Assembly (NCBI GenBank): GCA_020635795.1
Contig: JACJZD010000005.1
Coordinates: forward strand, 62,001-126,000
Source: Flavobacteriales bacterium
Lineage (GTDB): Bacteria > Bacteroidota > Bacteroidia > Flavobacteriales_E > Vicingaceae
Length of the DNA: 64,000 bases
Reading direction: 5' to 3'
The notes beneath the pieces are model-generated. The model did not search any database. It saw only the letters and a list, made by a program, of their open reading frames with translations, and had not been told where the DNA came from. Shown here piece by piece: positions 15,726 through 25,244 of the stretch (its first letter is position 1; every line of letters starts with the position of its first letter). The translations under genes were made by a program, and so were the position numbers.

Positions 15726-15760
15726 TTCCTTAACAACAACCCTCAATTATTGCAAAATTT
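15714..15760 (+). repeat. Right copy of 47-bp perfect direct repeat
   Basis: A second exact copy of 14881-14927. Its first bases encode the end and stop codon of the PIN toxin. After the repeat the sequence runs into the leader of the large surface-protein gene. Confidence 0.95.
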
Positions 15761-15818
15761 TGTAAAAACACAACTTTATTAAAAAGTTTCTTACCTTAGT
15801 AGGTTATAAATCAAGTAA

Positions 15819-18800
15819 TTGAGGTTTTTAATTTACATAATTGCGTTTTTACTGGTGCAAAATGCCTTTGCACAGCACTCCCATGTTGAGTTTAAAGAAA
15901 ACAAGGGGCAGTGGGAAAGTAATATTTTGTACAAAGCAAAACTCCCTGCTGGTCAACTGTATTTAGAGCAAAACAAGCTTACTTACCAATTTTATAACGA
16001 GAAAGATATTATCCGAATTGGCGATTTACATCACGGTTGGATAAAAAATCCACAACCGTCTGATTCCATTATTAATTTACATGCCTTTGAGGTAGTGTTT
16101 GTCAATGCCTTAGCAGCTCAAACCATTGCTCAACACCCTTGCTCCGATTACGAAAATTATTTTATTGGAAACGACTCCTCAAAATGGGCGAGCAATGTAA
16201 AAAAATACCAAGATGTAACCTACCAAAAATTGTACAGCGGTATCGATTTAAAATTTTATAGCGCTGATGATAACAACTTGAAATACGACTTTATTGTTGC
16301 ACCAAATACCGACCCCAATCAAATACAATTGCAATACAATGGAGTAAATTCAATTGCTCTAGATAAAGGCTCGTTGGTTATTGAAACATCCGTTAACAAA
16401 CTAGTTGAACAAAAACCCTACGCCTACCAAATCATTAATGGTAAACAAAAAGAGGTAAAATGTAATTTTAAGTTAACCAACAATGTGCTGAGTTTTGATT
16501 TCCCGAGAGGCTACAACAAATCAATTCCGTTAATTATCGACCCAGCCTTAATTTTTGCCAGCTATTCGGGTGCAACTATCGATAATTGGGGTTATACTTC
16601 TACATTCGACGAAGATGGGAATTTGTTTGGAGGTGGCGTTGCCTTTGGGTTGGGCTATCCTACAACCGTTGGAGCATTTCAAATTATTTACAATGGGGGT
16701 TATTGCGATATAAGCATCTCTAAATTTAATCCTTACGGAACTAACCTTATCTACTCTACTTACATTGGAGGGGCAAGCAACGATTATCCTCACAGTTTAA
16801 TTGTAAACCATAACAACGAATTATTGGTGTTTGGAACAACAAAATCCATCAATTTTCCGATGGCTGGAGGAGGGTATGATCCAACTCAAAATGGTGGTTA
16901 CGATATTTTTGTAGCAAAATTTAACCCCTTAGGAACAACCTTGCTAGCATCAACTTATGTTGGTGGAGCTGCCGATGATGGTCAAAACCGAGGAAATCCA
17001 TTAAAATACAATTACGCCGATGATTACCGAGGTGAAATTGTGGTGGATGAAAACGACAATGTTTTTGTGGCAAGCACAACGTATTCAGTAAATTTTCCTA
17101 CAACAGCGGGCGTTTTTGGTCCAAGTTACATACCCGGAGATGGCGGTCAAAATGCTTGTGTTTTAAAGCTGTCGCCAAACCTAACCAATTTAATATGGAG
17201 TTCTTATTTTGGTGGAAACATGGGTGATGCTGCTTACTCATTACAATTTGATGAACTAGGAAATATTTTATTTACTGGAGGAACAAAAAGTCCAGATTTA
17301 CCTATTTCTCCCACTGCCTTTAAACAAACTTTAGGAGGTGTTATGGATGGCTATATTACCAAAATAACCCCCGATGCAACAACTATTTTGGCCTGTACTT
17401 ATATTGGAACGGACTCGCTAGACCAAAGTTTCTTTGTTCAACTGGATACAGCTAACAATGTTTATGTGTTAGGGCAAACCGAAGGCTTGTATCCAATATT
17501 TCCTTCAACGGTTTATAGTGATACCAATAGCGGTCAGTTTTTACACAAACTCACTCCTAACTTAGATGCTACCATTTTTTCTACAGTTTTTGGTTCTAGT
17601 TCGGGTCATATCGATATTTCTCCTTCTGCATTTTTAGTAAATGAGTGCAACTACATTTTGGTGTCAGGTTGGGGTGGAAATTTAAATGATTTTTATGGAT
17701 TAAATCCATACAGTACAACCATTGGGTTGCCAGTTACTTCAAATGCAGAGCAATCTACCACCGATGGTCAAGATTATTATTTAGCCATGTTTGCAGAAAA
17801 TGCCGATTCGTTAATTTATGCTACTTTTTTTGGCGGCAACAACAGTCGAGACCATGTTGATGGCGGCACAAGTCGTTTCGATAAAAAAGGAATGGTTTAC
17901 CAAGCTGTATGTGCTTCTTGTGGTGTTGCAACCAACGATTTTCCTACAACGCCTGGAGTTTGGTCAAATACCGATAACAGTACCAACTGTAACATTGGTG
18001 TTTTCAAACTCGATTTAACCAAATTATCGGCAATAGCTGATGTTTATACTACCCCATACTATTGTGTGGGAGAAACGGTTCATTTCCAAAATTTAAGTGT
18101 GGGTGGTATAAGTTATTTTTGGGATTTTGCGGACGGCAATACTTCAACAGACTTTGAACCTTATCACGTTTTTGATACAGCAGGAACTTATCACGTAATG
18201 TTAGCTGTTCTCGATTCAGTATCGTGTATTGTAGTTGACACCGATTATGTATACGTATATATTGCTCCTTTACCACACTTTCAAATAGATACTGTTCCAG
18301 GTATTTGTCGTGGAGATAGTGTTCAACTACAAGTTATTGGTGGTGATACTATTAAATGGTTAACTACTACCAATATTTCTGATACCACCGTAGCAAATCC
18401 TTTTGTTTGGCCAACAGCATCAACGGTTTATTCTGTTTATGTTATTGGAGAATGTGGAACAGATACCTTAACGGCTTATGTCGAGGTTTTTCAACCCAAT
18501 ATTAATGTATTGCCCGATATTACAGTATGTAGGGGGCTATCTGCTGAACTTGCTGCTTACGGAGGCAAAGGTTATGTCTGGTCGCCCAATGCAACATTAG
18601 ACATTGATACCATACCAAATCCTACCGCAACACCATATTACACCACTACATATGATGTAAAAATTACTGATATAAATGAATGTGTTTGGGATACTTTTAT
18701 GACTGTAATTGTAGATACTGTTTTAGCCCAAGCCAATGTTTCTAACGATACTACTATCTGTTTTGGAGATAGTATTGCTATTAGTGTTTCCGGAGGCGAA

Positions 18801-19673
18801 ACTTACGCATGGTCGCCAGGCAATTTAACAAATAACCCCACTTCTTCTACCCCAATTGTTTTTCCAACACAAACAACCAATTTTATTGTAACCTCATCTA
18901 ATGCTTGTAGTAATGCAACAGATACCGTGTTAGTTACAGTTATAAACATGAATGCTCAAATTGTTGACGACACCTTGGTTTGTCCTGGAGATGAAGCCAA
19001 TTTATGGGTAACAGGAGGAAATAGTTATTGGTGGGAGCCAAATGGTTTGGTTAGTAACCCAACAAACAATGTTATTTCTCCTACCGTTTACGTTCCAACA
19101 TTATTTACAGTTTCTGTCTCTGATACATCCAACTGTAATTTACAGTTGAGTGTTTTTGTTGATACCTTACCTCTCCCTCAATTACTTTTAGAAGAATTGA
19201 TTGAAGCTCCTTGGGGAAATAATGTACAACTAAACCCAATAACCAATGCTAATTCGTTTTTGTGGGCTCCTGCTGATGGCTTAAGTTGCACCACATGCTT
19301 AAACCCTTCAGCTACTTACAGTACATCATCCACATATTCACTAACTGTAACGTCGAATGATGGTTGTAAATTAACCAAATGGGTAGAAATTAAGTTTGAT
19401 GGAATACTTCATGTTCCTAATTCGTTTACTCCAAATGGCGATGGAATTAATGACATTTTTTATGCTTATGGAGCTAATATTATAATGTTTGAAATGATGA
19501 TTTTCGACCGTTGGGGAGAGAAACTTTTCTTTACCGACAACCTTGATGAGGGATGGGATGGCACTTATAAAGGTGATTTGGCCAAAACCGAAACGTACGT
19601 TTGGAAAATAAAATACAAAGATGTACTAGGAAACCCTGGCGATTTAATTGGAACAGTTACCCTACTCCGTTAA
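15819..19673 (+). CDS. Giant secreted surface protein: SBBP repeats, PKD, gliding-motility type B sorting domain
   Basis: 1284 residues from a TTG start. An in-frame TAA immediately precedes it, no ATG lies nearby, and the resulting N-terminus is an excellent signal peptide ending in NAFAQ (residue 19). Next comes a DUF7948-type domain (about 20-240), then SBBP beta-propeller-like repeats (about 250-720) with recurring FAKFNPLGT and STYVGGA motifs. A PKD domain (about 745-820, FWDFADGNTS) and several Ig-like repeats with SNDTTICFGDS-type starts follow. The end is the gliding-motility-associated type B T9SS domain (PNSFTPNGDGIND, DRWGEKLF, to GTVTLLR). It is likely a surface adhesin or filament exported by type IX secretion. 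Its end overlaps the convergent gene by 12 bases. Confidence 0.92.
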   Translation: MRFLIYIIAFLLVQNAFAQHSHVEFKENKGQWESNILYKAKLPAGQLYLEQNKLTYQFYNEKDIIRIGDLHHGWIKNPQPSDSIINLHAFEVVFVNALAAQTIAQHPCSDYENYFIGNDSSKWASNVKKYQDVTYQKLYSGIDLKFYSADDNNLKYDFIVAPNTDPNQIQLQYNGVNSIALDKGSLVIETSVNKLVEQKPYAYQIINGKQKEVKCNFKLTNNVLSFDFPRGYNKSIPLIIDPALIFASYSGATIDNWGYTSTFDEDGNLFGGGVAFGLGYPTTVGAFQIIYNGGYCDISISKFNPYGTNLIYSTYIGGASNDYPHSLIVNHNNELLVFGTTKSINFPMAGGGYDPTQNGGYDIFVAKFNPLGTTLLASTYVGGAADDGQNRGNPLKYNYADDYRGEIVVDENDNVFVASTTYSVNFPTTAGVFGPSYIPGDGGQNACVLKLSPNLTNLIWSSYFGGNMGDAAYSLQFDELGNILFTGGTKSPDLPISPTAFKQTLGGVMDGYITKITPDATTILACTYIGTDSLDQSFFVQLDTANNVYVLGQTEGLYPIFPSTVYSDTNSGQFLHKLTPNLDATIFSTVFGSSSGHIDISPSAFLVNECNYILVSGWGGNLNDFYGLNPYSTTIGLPVTSNAEQSTTDGQDYYLAMFAENADSLIYATFFGGNNSRDHVDGGTSRFDKKGMVYQAVCASCGVATNDFPTTPGVWSNTDNSTNCNIGVFKLDLTKLSAIADVYTTPYYCVGETVHFQNLSVGGISYFWDFADGNTSTDFEPYHVFDTAGTYHVMLAVLDSVSCIVVDTDYVYVYIAPLPHFQIDTVPGICRGDSVQLQVIGGDTIKWLTTTNISDTTVANPFVWPTASTVYSVYVIGECGTDTLTAYVEVFQPNINVLPDITVCRGLSAELAAYGGKGYVWSPNATLDIDTIPNPTATPYYTTTYDVKITDINECVWDTFMTVIVDTVLAQANVSNDTTICFGDSIAISVSGGETYAWSPGNLTNNPTSSTPIVFPTQTTNFIVTSSNACSNATDTVLVTVINMNAQIVDDTLVCPGDEANLWVTGGNSYWWEPNGLVSNPTNNVISPTVYVPTLFTVSVSDTSNCNLQLSVFVDTLPLPQLLLEELIEAPWGNNVQLNPITNANSFLWAPADGLSCTTCLNPSATYSTSSTYSLTVTSNDGCKLTKWVEIKFDGILHVPNSFTPNGDGINDIFYAYGANIIMFEMMIFDRWGEKLFFTDNLDEGWDGTYKGDLAKTETYVWKIKYKDVLGNPGDLIGTVTLLR

Positions 19674-20951
19674 TTTTTTTGTTTTTCCAAAAAGTTCTAA
19701 TAAAAACAACACCAATAAAAGTGAGAATTCTACGGGCATAATCCAATAGTTATGCTCTAAACTTTGAGTAAATATTGGGTAGTTGATAAAGGCTATCAAC
19801 GACCAAATTATAGCAAAATGATACTCTTGAATAATGGCGCTAAACAAAATTAACAGAACAAAATAATGGGGTTTAATATTAAAACTCAACAATACAACAC
19901 TAGTAACACAAAACATCATTCCTTTAATTACCGAAATCCAATCGTTAGCTCGAGATATAGAAATACTAAACAATGCCACCAAAAACAAGGTTGGTATAAT
20001 AATGTGAGATTTTCCTGTAAACCAATCAAAAACATTGGCTAAACCAAAATTAATTGGTGAACTGGATATGTTACTTTTTAAGTTTTCCAATAATAGTTCG
20101 AAAATTCCCTCTTGGTAAAATGGTAAAGAACATACAATTAACATGATTGAAATGAACACTACAAATACCATAGACCGTACTAATCCAATTTTTTTAAAAA
20201 TAAGTGGCAACAACAATATGGTAAAAATGCTACTAACTGATGAAACAGCTATAAAAATTAACGAATGAATCCATTTGTTTTGAATTAAGTAATAAAGCCC
20301 TACAACAAACAAACACAGCATTACCCCAATAAAACTAATGTTTGCCATTAAGCCAATTATTACCAGAGGGTTTAATGCATACACTAACACCCCATTGTAA
20401 GATAAGTTTAATTTATCCAACAATTTGACTAAAAATTTAAACAAAACAAAATCGGCAATTAAAATTGGGATTCGAAGTATTATTAAACCGATAATTGGGT
20501 TTATTTCAATAAAGTAAGCTGGAATTACCTTTGCATATTGTACCAACGGAAATGCTAATGAATATTTGTGGTTAGTTATTAATTCGCTAAAAAAATCGCC
20601 AAATAATGAGCCATCTATTGGCGTTTGGTTCGACAAAATTTCGGCGGGCTGATATAAGTACGGGTTAATACCGTTTAACATTAATTTTCCATCAAACAAA
20701 AATCGAATGTAATCGCTTGAAAGTATGGGTATTGAAAATAAAAATACCACCCTAAAAATCATGGAGAACCACAACAATGCACTCACTTCGTTTTTATCTT
20801 GTGTAAACCCAATTAAATAAAAATAAATAGCAAACGCAACGCCAAGTACAATGGTGGTATTAAATACGTCTCTTGGTTTAATAATGTACCCAAAAACACC
20901 ATAACTAATTAAAAGCAAAAAAACCAAGATGTATTTTACAGGTGAGAGCAT
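19662..20951 (-). CDS. Polytopic membrane protein, GT-C type glycosyltransferase-like
   Basis: 429 residues with about eleven or twelve membrane helices. The pattern IPILSSDYIRFLFDGKLMLNGINPYLYQPAEI (about 75-106, quoted in part as SSDYIRFLFDGKL and GINPYLY) resembles GT-C mannosyltransferases that use polyprenyl-phosphate sugars: an acidic pair in the first extracytoplasmic loop, then the conserved NPY. It may add sugars to lipid carriers or glycoproteins on the outer face of the inner membrane. The donor and acceptor cannot be told. It is a single gene, convergent with the surface-protein gene. Confidence 0.7.
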   Translation of the reverse strand: MLSPVKYILVFLLLISYGVFGYIIKPRDVFNTTIVLGVAFAIYFYLIGFTQDKNEVSALLWFSMIFRVVFLFSIPILSSDYIRFLFDGKLMLNGINPYLYQPAEILSNQTPIDGSLFGDFFSELITNHKYSLAFPLVQYAKVIPAYFIEINPIIGLIILRIPILIADFVLFKFLVKLLDKLNLSYNGVLVYALNPLVIIGLMANISFIGVMLCLFVVGLYYLIQNKWIHSLIFIAVSSVSSIFTILLLPLIFKKIGLVRSMVFVVFISIMLIVCSLPFYQEGIFELLLENLKSNISSSPINFGLANVFDWFTGKSHIIIPTLFLVALFSISISRANDWISVIKGMMFCVTSVVLLSFNIKPHYFVLLILFSAIIQEYHFAIIWSLIAFINYPIFTQSLEHNYWIMPVEFSLLLVLFLLELFGKTKKLTE

Positions 20952-21068
20952 TTACGATTTTAAATATTTTGTGAAATACCACATTATTAATTTTAGTTTC
21001 AATTGTTCATGAAAAACATTATCAACAGAACTGTTAACACAGGTAATACTTTGATAAGTGAAAATAAA

Positions 21069-21100
21069 TTGCTTCGTCCAATTGAATTTTTTTACTTTTG
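21069..21100 (+). promoter_or_regulatory. Promoter with -7 box TACTTTTG
   Basis: TACTTTTG at 21093-21100 fits TAnnTTTG. A TTG at 21069-21071 lies 21 bases upstream as a partial -33 element. The ATG of the lipoprotein gene is 45 bases downstream. Confidence 0.45.
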
Positions 21101-21145
21101 GAACACTATTTGAAATGTTTGTTAAACATCAATAAATTTAAAATT

Positions 21146-22297
21146 ATGAGAACATTACTTCTTTTTATTTTTGCCTCCACTCTTTTATTTGCTTGTAAAT
21201 CATCATCTAAACAGCTAGAAAAAGGTGATTATGACGCCGCGATGGAAACCTCAGCTAAAAAAATTAAAAAAGACCCTAGTAAGTTTGAAGAAGTTGATGT
21301 GTTTAACGATGCGTACAGGATGGCGTATTTAAAAGACAACACCGAAGTACAGCGTTTAAAAAAAGCTGGCGACCCTGCCAATTGGTCGAAAATCTATACC
21401 ATTTATGTTCGAATGAACAGAAGACAAGAGTTAGCTCAAACCTTACCTCCGGTAGGTATCAACTACGAGCAACAAGATTTTATCTCAGAAATAGATAACG
21501 CAAAAATAAAAGCTACCGAATATGCTTATGCCAAAGGAATAGAGTTGTTAGGAAAAAACGATAAATTAGCTGCTAGAGATGCTTATGCTCGATTTAACGA
21601 AGCAAAATCCTACACGCCAAACTTTAGAGATGTAGATGAAAAAATTGCTGAATCGCGTTTTAAAGGAACTACCAATGTGTTTTTTACTATTGAAGACAAA
21701 TCGCAAACCGTTGTGCCTAAAACGCTAATGGATGATTTACAAGCTATTAATGTTGATGATTTAGATCAAGATTGGATTAATTACGACAACAGTATTGATA
21801 GCACCAGAATTTATCACTACTCCATTATTTTAAGCATGACTCAAATTGTTGTATCTCCAGAGGAAGTGAAAGAAAAAATAGACCAAGAAAGTAAACAAGT
21901 AGAAGATGGTTTTGATTATGTTTTAGATGCCAATGGAAATGTTAAAAAGGATAGTTTAGGTAATGACATTAAAATTCCTAAATACAAAACCATTTACTGT
22001 GCTATAAAACGTGTTCAACAACGTAAGTCGGCACGTATTTCGGGAAACATTAATTACTACGATAATATGGCTAACAAATTAATGAAGGCAGAACCAATAA
22101 CTTCAGATGCTTTTTTTGAAAACTTTTATGCCAATGCCAATGGTGACATAAATGCACTAAGTCCTGCAAGTGTTAAAGATTTACAGAGTCAGCCTGTCCC
22201 ATTCCCTCCTAGCCCAGATTTAATCATGCAGGCTGGAGATGTGCTCAAAGGAATGACCAAAGATATAATTGTAAAGAATAAAGGTTATTTGAAGTAG
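21146..22297 (+). CDS. Putative lipoprotein with helical repeats
   Basis: 383 residues from ATG 21146. An upstream in-frame start at 21098 would put 16 residues before the signal sequence. The lipobox LLFAC has Cys at about residue 17. The following residues KSSSKQLEKGDYDAAMETSAKKIKKDP look like a TPR-type helical pair, and further helical segments follow (ARDAYARFNEAKSYTP). The C-terminal half includes conserved-looking basic strands (YCAIKRVQQRKSARISGNINYYD). No named family is recognised. It is probably an outer-membrane-associated lipoprotein. Its stop abuts the convergent lepA stop with no gap. Confidence 0.65.
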   Translation: MRTLLLFIFASTLLFACKSSSKQLEKGDYDAAMETSAKKIKKDPSKFEEVDVFNDAYRMAYLKDNTEVQRLKKAGDPANWSKIYTIYVRMNRRQELAQTLPPVGINYEQQDFISEIDNAKIKATEYAYAKGIELLGKNDKLAARDAYARFNEAKSYTPNFRDVDEKIAESRFKGTTNVFFTIEDKSQTVVPKTLMDDLQAINVDDLDQDWINYDNSIDSTRIYHYSIILSMTQIVVSPEEVKEKIDQESKQVEDGFDYVLDANGNVKKDSLGNDIKIPKYKTIYCAIKRVQQRKSARISGNINYYDNMANKLMKAEPITSDAFFENFYANANGDINALSPASVKDLQSQPVPFPPSPDLIMQAGDVLKGMTKDIIVKNKGYLK

Positions 22298-24091
22298 CTA
22301 CTCGTTTAATTTAAGAACAGCTAAAAATGCTTTAGGCGGAACCTCAACACTTCCAATCTGCTTCATTTTCTTCTTTCCTTCTTTTTGCTTTTCCAATAAT
22401 TTACGCTTACGTGAAATATCACCACCATAACACTTGGCTGTTACATCTTTACGCAAAGCTGAAAGCGATTCACGAGAAATAATTTTAGAACCAATTGCCG
22501 CTTGTATAGCAATATTAAACTGTTGACGAGGAATTAAATCTCTTAATTTTTTACAAATCTTTTTACCTAAATCGTATGCGTTGTCTTTATGAACTAAAGC
22601 CGACAAAGCATCAACTGGGTCACCATTTAACATGATGTCCATTTTAACCAATTTCGATTCTCTAAACCCTATTGGGTGATAATCGAATGAAGCATATCCT
22701 TTTGAAATGGATTTTAATCTGTCGTAAAAATCAAAAACAATCTCAGCTAACGGAACATTAAAGCTCAATTCTACTCTATCAGTAGTTAAATACACTTGAT
22801 TAGAGAGTTCTCCTCTTTTTTCAATACAAAGCGACATGATTTGTCCGACATAATCAGATTTTGTAATAATTGTTGCCTTGATATATGGTTCTTCTATTCG
22901 GTCAATTCTACTTGGGTCAGGAAAATCGGTAGGATTATTCAAAACAATGTGTTTTTCTCTGTTGCTAGTTAAATAGCAATGGTAAGAAACGTTAGGTACA
23001 GTGGTAATAACAGTCATGTCGAACTCACGTTCTAAACGCTCTTGGATAATTTCCATGTGCAACATGCCCAAAAATCCGCAACGGAAACCAAAACCTAATG
23101 CAGCTGACGACTCTGGCTCAAAAGTTAACGAAGCATCGTTTAACTGAAGTTTTTCCATGGCATCTCTCAACTCTTCAAATTCATCCGTATCAACGGGGTA
23201 AATACCTGCAAAAACCATGGGTTTAACATCTTCAAAACCTTGAATTGCAGGAGCAGGACGTGCAACAGTTGTTATTGTATCTCCAACTTTTACCTCTTTA
23301 GCTACTTTTATTCCAGAAATAATGTACCCAACATCGCCTGTTTTAATAACAGGTTTTGGTACTTGCTTTAATTTTAAGGTACCTATTTCATCGGCATGAT
23401 ATTCCTTGCCTGTAGCAATAAATTTTACTTTTTCACCTTTTCTAATTTCTCCGTTAATTACCTTAAAATAAGCATTAATGCCTCGGTACGAATCAAAAAC
23501 AGAATCGAAAATTAAAGCTTGAAACGGTGCGTCTGGATCGCCTTCAGGCTGAGGTATTCTTTCTACCACTGCTCTTAAAATTTCATCAACACCCAAACCT
23601 GTTTTACCACTTGCAGAAATAATTTCTTCTCGTTTACAACCTATTAAGTCAACAATTTGGTCTTTTACTTCCTCTGGCATTGCACTATCTAAATCCATTT
23701 TATTTAAAACAGGGATAATTTCCAAATCGTTCTCGATAGCCAAATATAAATTAGAAATGGTTTGTGCTTGAATTCCTTGTGTTGCATCAACAATTAACAA
23801 CGCTCCTTCGCATGAAGCGATTGAACGAGAAACTTCGTATGAAAAATCAACATGACCAGGAGTGTCAATCAAATTCAACACATACTCCTGTCCTTCGTAC
23901 ATGTATTCCATTTGTATCGCATGGCTCTTAATGGTAATCCCTCTCTCCCGCTCCAAATCCATATCGTCAAGTGTCTGCTCTTGCATTTCTCTTTCTGTTA
24001 TAGCGCCTGTTGCTTGTAATAATCTATCCGCCAAGGTGCTTTTACCGTGATCGATGTGTGCTATAATACAAAAGTTACGTAAGTGTTTCAT
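22298..24091 (-). CDS. lepA: Elongation factor 4 (LepA)
   Basis: 597 residues, the usual size. GTPase motifs: G1 AHIDHGKST (about 11-19), G3 DTPGHVDF (about 77-84), G4 NKMD (about 131) and G5 SASGKTG (about 159). EF-G-like domains follow, plus the LepA-specific C-terminal domain with GSKIISRESLSALRKDVTAKCYGGDISRKRKLLEKQK-type residues near 540-580 (KCYGGDISRKRKLL). It is a ribosome-binding translational GTPase acting on stalled or mis-assembled ribosomes. Transcription is independent and diverges from metF. Confidence 0.98.
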   Translation of the reverse strand: MKHLRNFCIIAHIDHGKSTLADRLLQATGAITEREMQEQTLDDMDLERERGITIKSHAIQMEYMYEGQEYVLNLIDTPGHVDFSYEVSRSIASCEGALLIVDATQGIQAQTISNLYLAIENDLEIIPVLNKMDLDSAMPEEVKDQIVDLIGCKREEIISASGKTGLGVDEILRAVVERIPQPEGDPDAPFQALIFDSVFDSYRGINAYFKVINGEIRKGEKVKFIATGKEYHADEIGTLKLKQVPKPVIKTGDVGYIISGIKVAKEVKVGDTITTVARPAPAIQGFEDVKPMVFAGIYPVDTDEFEELRDAMEKLQLNDASLTFEPESSAALGFGFRCGFLGMLHMEIIQERLEREFDMTVITTVPNVSYHCYLTSNREKHIVLNNPTDFPDPSRIDRIEEPYIKATIITKSDYVGQIMSLCIEKRGELSNQVYLTTDRVELSFNVPLAEIVFDFYDRLKSISKGYASFDYHPIGFRESKLVKMDIMLNGDPVDALSALVHKDNAYDLGKKICKKLRDLIPRQQFNIAIQAAIGSKIISRESLSALRKDVTAKCYGGDISRKRKLLEKQKEGKKKMKQIGSVEVPPKAFLAVLKLNE

Positions 24092-24194
24092 GTTCTTTAT
24101 TTTCGAACGACAAAATTACATTATTTACGCTATGTTCAGTTAAATTATTTTGATGAATAATTGCACTTATTTTTATTTTACAATAAAATTTTAT

Positions 24195-24224
24195 TTTGTG
24201 TATTACATCTCATTCGTACATTTG
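24195..24224 (+). promoter_or_regulatory. Bacteroidetes-type promoter for metF
   Basis: TTTG at 24195-24198 and TACATTTG at 24217-24224 are separated by 18 bases, matching the -33/-7 consensus. The metF ATG lies 27 bases downstream. Confidence 0.65.
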
Positions 24225-24251
24225 CCGAATTAAATTTTTAAAATCGCTTTA

Positions 24252-25205
24252 ATGAAAGTTACCGATCATCTAAAAAAGGCAAAAAAACCGTTGATTTCGT
24301 TCGAAATTTTACCTCCATTAAAAGGTAAAGGAATTCAATCTATATATGATGGTATTGACCCCTTGATGGAATTTAAACCTTCGTTTATTAATGTAACTTA
24401 CCATAGAGAAGAATTTATTTACAAAAAAAGAGAGAAGGGTTATTTAGAAAAGTTCTCTATAAAAAAACGACCAGGAACAGTTGGTATTTGTGCTGCAATC
24501 ATGAACAAATATCAAATTGATGCCATTCCACACATTATATGTGGTGGTTTTAGTAAAGAAGAAACCGAAAACGCTCTAATCGACTTAAATTTTTTAGGAA
24601 TTGATAATGTGCTAGCTTTAAGAGGGGACCCTATTAAAACAGAATCGGCATTTGTTCCTGAACCTAATGGACATGCTTATGCGGTTGATTTGGTTAAACA
24701 AATTGATGGCTTAAACAAGGGTGTTTATTTTGATGAAGACTTACAAAATCCTACTCCAACTGATTTTTGTATTGGTGTAGCCGGTTATCCAGAAAAACAT
24801 TTTGAATCGCCTAACTTAAAAAACGATTTAAAACATTTAAAAAGTAAAGTGGATGCTGGAGCATCGTATATCATAACTCAATTGTTTTACGACAACGAAA
24901 AGTTTAAAGCGTTTGTAAAAACTTGTCGTGACATGGGTATTGACGTGCCAATTATTCCAGGATTAAAACCAATAACCAATAAGAGTCAACTACAAATGTT
25001 GCCAAAGTTTTTTCATATCGATTTACCAACCGATTTGGTGGATGCTATTGAAAAATGTAAAAATGATGATGCTGTGAAACAAGTGGGTATTGAGTGGGCT
25101 ATTCAACAATCAAAAGATTTACTCGATTTTGGTGTTCCTTGTATTCATTACTACACCATGGGAAAATCGGTTTCGACAAGAGAAATTATCAAAAATGTTT
25201 ATTAG
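24252..25205 (+). CDS. metF: 5,10-methylenetetrahydrofolate reductase
   Basis: 317 residues, a TIM-barrel flavoprotein. The N-terminal FEILPP contains the active-site Glu. NVTYHR, LALRGDP (about 132-138) and the DAGASYIITQLFYDN segment (about 204-218) are characteristic, as is IPGLKPI. It reduces methylene-THF to methyl-THF for methionine synthesis. It is monocistronic, with its own promoter and a strong terminator. No met genes are adjacent. Confidence 0.96.
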   Translation: MKVTDHLKKAKKPLISFEILPPLKGKGIQSIYDGIDPLMEFKPSFINVTYHREEFIYKKREKGYLEKFSIKKRPGTVGICAAIMNKYQIDAIPHIICGGFSKEETENALIDLNFLGIDNVLALRGDPIKTESAFVPEPNGHAYAVDLVKQIDGLNKGVYFDEDLQNPTPTDFCIGVAGYPEKHFESPNLKNDLKHLKSKVDAGASYIITQLFYDNEKFKAFVKTCRDMGIDVPIIPGLKPITNKSQLQMLPKFFHIDLPTDLVDAIEKCKNDDAVKQVGIEWAIQQSKDLLDFGVPCIHYYTMGKSVSTREIIKNVY

Positions 25206-25206
25206 T

Positions 25207-25237
25207 AAAAAAGGGAAGGTAAAACCTTCCCTTTTTT
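25207..25237. terminator. Intrinsic terminator, bidirectional
   Basis: Stem GGGAAGGT (25213-25220) with ACCTTCCC (25224-25231), loop of three, flanked by A6 and T6. It serves metF on the plus strand and the convergent lipoprotein gene on the minus strand. Confidence 0.92.
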
Positions 25238-25244
25238 ACTGTTT

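Noticed and set aside
14881..15760. Integron cassette around the toxin-antitoxin genes
   Set aside because: The 47-bp repeats contain GTTAA-ttcc-TTAAC but no GTTRRRY/RYYYAAC core on either strand, they are shorter than usual attC sites, and no integrase gene is present.
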